The notes below the pieces were generated by a model. That model was not told where the DNA came from and made no database searches. It saw only the letters and a program-made list of their open reading frames with translations. 6,498 nucleotides of DNA from NCBI GenBank assembly GCA_013813135.1, contig JACCSF010000184.1:1-6498 (forward strand), written 5' to 3'. How positions within the stretch are numbered: the first letter of the stretch is position 1; each line of letters opens with the position of its first letter. Made by a program: the position numbers and the translations under genes. Source of the stretch: Thermoleophilaceae bacterium. GTDB lineage: Bacteria; Actinomycetota; Thermoleophilia; Solirubrobacterales; Thermoleophilaceae. Shown piece after piece: positions 5,329-6,498 of this stretch.

Positions 5329-6498
5329 TCAAGGGGTGTGGGCAAGGTTCTTGAGATCGGTGAGGTCGGCCTGGAGGGCGTTGTATACCTCGCGGGCGAT
5401 GTAGCGCTTGAGGCAGCGGATGATCTCGCGCTTGGTCTTGCCTTCGGTGGTGCGCCGCTGCGCGTAGGCGCGGGTGCGCTGGCAGTAGCGCAGGCGGCAG
5501 ACGGCGATCATGTGCAGCGCGCGGTTGGCTTGGCGGTCTCCGCCGTAGTTGAGGCGGTGGCGGTTGCGCCGGCCGGATGAGACGGGGATCGGGCTGGCGC
5601 CGCAGAGCGCGGCGAACGAGCTCTCGCCACGCAGGCGCTCGATGTTCTGGCCTGCGCTGACGAGGAGCTGTCCGGCGTGGCCGGTTGAGATTCCGAGCAG
5701 CTGGGTGGTGCGCGGCGCTGCGGTGGCGACGAGCCGGTCCAGGTGCTTGTCCAGGTCGGCGATCTCCTCCTCGAGGCCCTCGATGCGCTTCGCCAGTGAG
5801 CGCAACGCGAGCCGCGCGGCATGTGAGGTCTGCTCGAGCTCCGCGAGGTCTGGCCGGAGCCGACGGCAGAGACTCACCTTCCCGCGCAGCGTCTTGCAGT
5901 GGGAGAGCTGCTCGCGCAGATCTTGCGGGGCGGTGATGATCAGCTCTGAGAGCTGAACCATCGCCGCGCTGCGTGACTTGATCGCGCTCTCGCGGGCGAC
6001 GCGTAGCTGGCGGATCGACTCAACGATCCCGTTGGTCAGCTTCGGAATCGCCGACGCCTCACCGGCCAGCGCGCGCCGTGCGGCCATCTCCGCGTCGATC
6101 GGATCGCTCTTGCCTTTGCGTCTGCGGGTGTGGGCATGTGGCTGGTTGACCTCGACGACCCTGACTTCCTTCAGGCGCAAGTAACGCACGAGCCCGGCGG
6201 CGTAGGAGCCCGTGGATTCGACTCCAATGACGTCGAGTTCGCCGAAGCTCTCAAGCCAGCCGAGCAACTGCGCGTAGCCGGCGCTCGTCGTGGCGAACTT
6301 GCGGGTTCCGAGCAGCCGTCCGCGCTCGTCCAGTGCTGCTGCTTCATGGGTGTCGGCGTGCGAGTCGACGCCGCCGGTGACCACGGGCGCGATCTCCTTC
6401 ATCCTTGTCCTGCCGTCCTTTCCGATCCGGGGGAGGCGGCGCCGGTCGGGGAGGGCGGACACAACAGTGACGAGGCACTTGTCGCAAGCAGGTTCCTA
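5316..6498 (-). mobile_element. IS110-family insertion sequence (left end beyond the window)
   Basis: The element is defined by its complete DEDD transposase. IS110 elements lack classical terminal inverted repeats and usually make no clear target duplication, so the ends cannot be set from one copy. The right end is probably within a few tens of bases of the transposase stop; 5316 is only a placeholder. The left end, with the long non-coding leader that encodes the guide (bridge) RNA in the IS110 group, is cut by the window edge: only 96 nt upstream of the chosen start are present. Confidence 0.5.
5329..6402 (-). CDS. IS110-family DEDD transposase (recombinase)
   Basis: The 357-residue product has the N-terminal RuvC-like DEDD domain: Asp13 in GGVDSHADTH, Glu62 in IGVESTGSY, and Asp100/Asp103 in GKSDPIDAEMAARRAL. 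A coiled-coil linker rich in Glu/Leu/Arg follows (about 185-225). The C-terminal Transposase_20 domain has the pattern CGASPIPVSSG (267-277) and then HRLNYGGDRQANRALH (282-297). Its serine near 275-276 is the likely nucleophile. Members recombine circular element DNA into targets guided by a bridge RNA. I chose the ATG at 6402 because AGGA lies 5 nt upstream and homology begins at MKEIAPVV. The frame could start at 6462, adding 20 basic residues, but these look like leader sequence. The gene has no frameshift or internal stop and may be active. It converges on the sulfur cluster and is unrelated to its function. Confidence 0.93.
   Translation of the reverse strand: MKEIAPVVTGGVDSHADTHEAAALDERGRLLGTRKFATTSAGYAQLLGWLESFGELDVIGVESTGSYAAGLVRYLRLKEVRVVEVNQPHAHTRRRKGKSDPIDAEMAARRALAGEASAIPKLTNGIVESIRQLRVARESAIKSRSAAMVQLSELIITAPQDLREQLSHCKTLRGKVSLCRRLRPDLAELEQTSHAARLALRSLAKRIEGLEEEIADLDKHLDRLVATAAPRTTQLLGISTGHAGQLLVSAGQNIERLRGESSFAALCGASPIPVSSGRRNRHRLNYGGDRQANRALHMIAVCRLRYCQRTRAYAQRRTTEGKTKREIIRCLKRYIAREVYNALQADLTDLKNLAHTP

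Noticed and set aside
4997..5345. Minus-strand open frames behind the transposase as a second IS-encoded gene
   Set aside because: The translations are Arg/Ser/Ala-rich without motifs and contain no recognisable domain. They look like chance open frames in GC-rich spacer DNA.
5316..6498. GTTCCTA at 5316-5322 and 6492-6498 as direct repeats bounding the IS110 element
   Set aside because: A 7-nt match between two such stretches is quite likely by chance. A left end at 6498 would leave only 96 nt before the transposase, short for an IS110-group leader with a guide RNA.

Overview
The window is very GC-rich. Gene content (ArsR-rhodanese fusion, ETHE1-like metallo-hydrolase, Rv2258c-like methyltransferase, DsrE-like and DUF4395 proteins, an IS110 element), a probable leaderless promoter and a tRNA without encoded CCA all suggest a high-GC actinobacterium. 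The lineage cannot be fixed from this sequence alone.

Layout. Positions 1-375 hold the C-terminal part of a TetR-type regulator, cut by the window edge. Positions 412-458 are the 3' part of a tRNA-Arg(ACG) gene: anticodon loop, variable loop, T arm and 3' acceptor strand. It is followed by a hairpin terminator at 461-487. The 5' half of the tRNA is missing, which is the usual scar of site-specific integration into a tRNA gene. Because the terminator still follows the fragment, the inserted element most likely lies to the left.

Positions 576-5000 form a divergent seven-gene cluster. Two genes run leftwards from about 2450: an Rv2258c-like SAM-dependent methyltransferase, then an ETHE1/persulfide-dioxygenase-like metallo-beta-lactamase-fold protein 3 nt behind it. 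Five genes run rightwards: an ArsR-type winged helix fused to a rhodanese domain, a 57-residue DUF1059-like protein, a DUF4395 membrane protein, an ArsM-like methyltransferase that lacks key arsenic-binding cysteines, and a DsrE-like protein. Overlaps (ATGA, TGATG) and short gaps with good Shine-Dalgarno sequences suggest one transcription unit on each side. The 68-nt divergent region carries facing promoter candidates and a TATCAA repeat that could be an operator. The ArsR-rhodanese gene has no Shine-Dalgarno sequence, and its -10 candidate lies where a leaderless transcript would need it.

The best joint reading, by inference, is a thiol or reactive-sulfur handling module. The ArsR-rhodanese protein would sense sulfane sulfur on a cysteine, the MBL protein could oxidise persulfides, and the DsrE-like protein could carry sulfur. 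The two methyltransferases may methylate a small thiol, sulfide or related metalloid. The substrates are unknown.

Positions 5001-5328 contain no supported gene but do hold two long inverted repeats. Positions 5329-6402 (minus) encode an apparently intact IS110-family DEDD transposase. Its left end, and most of any bridge RNA region, lies beyond the right edge of the window.
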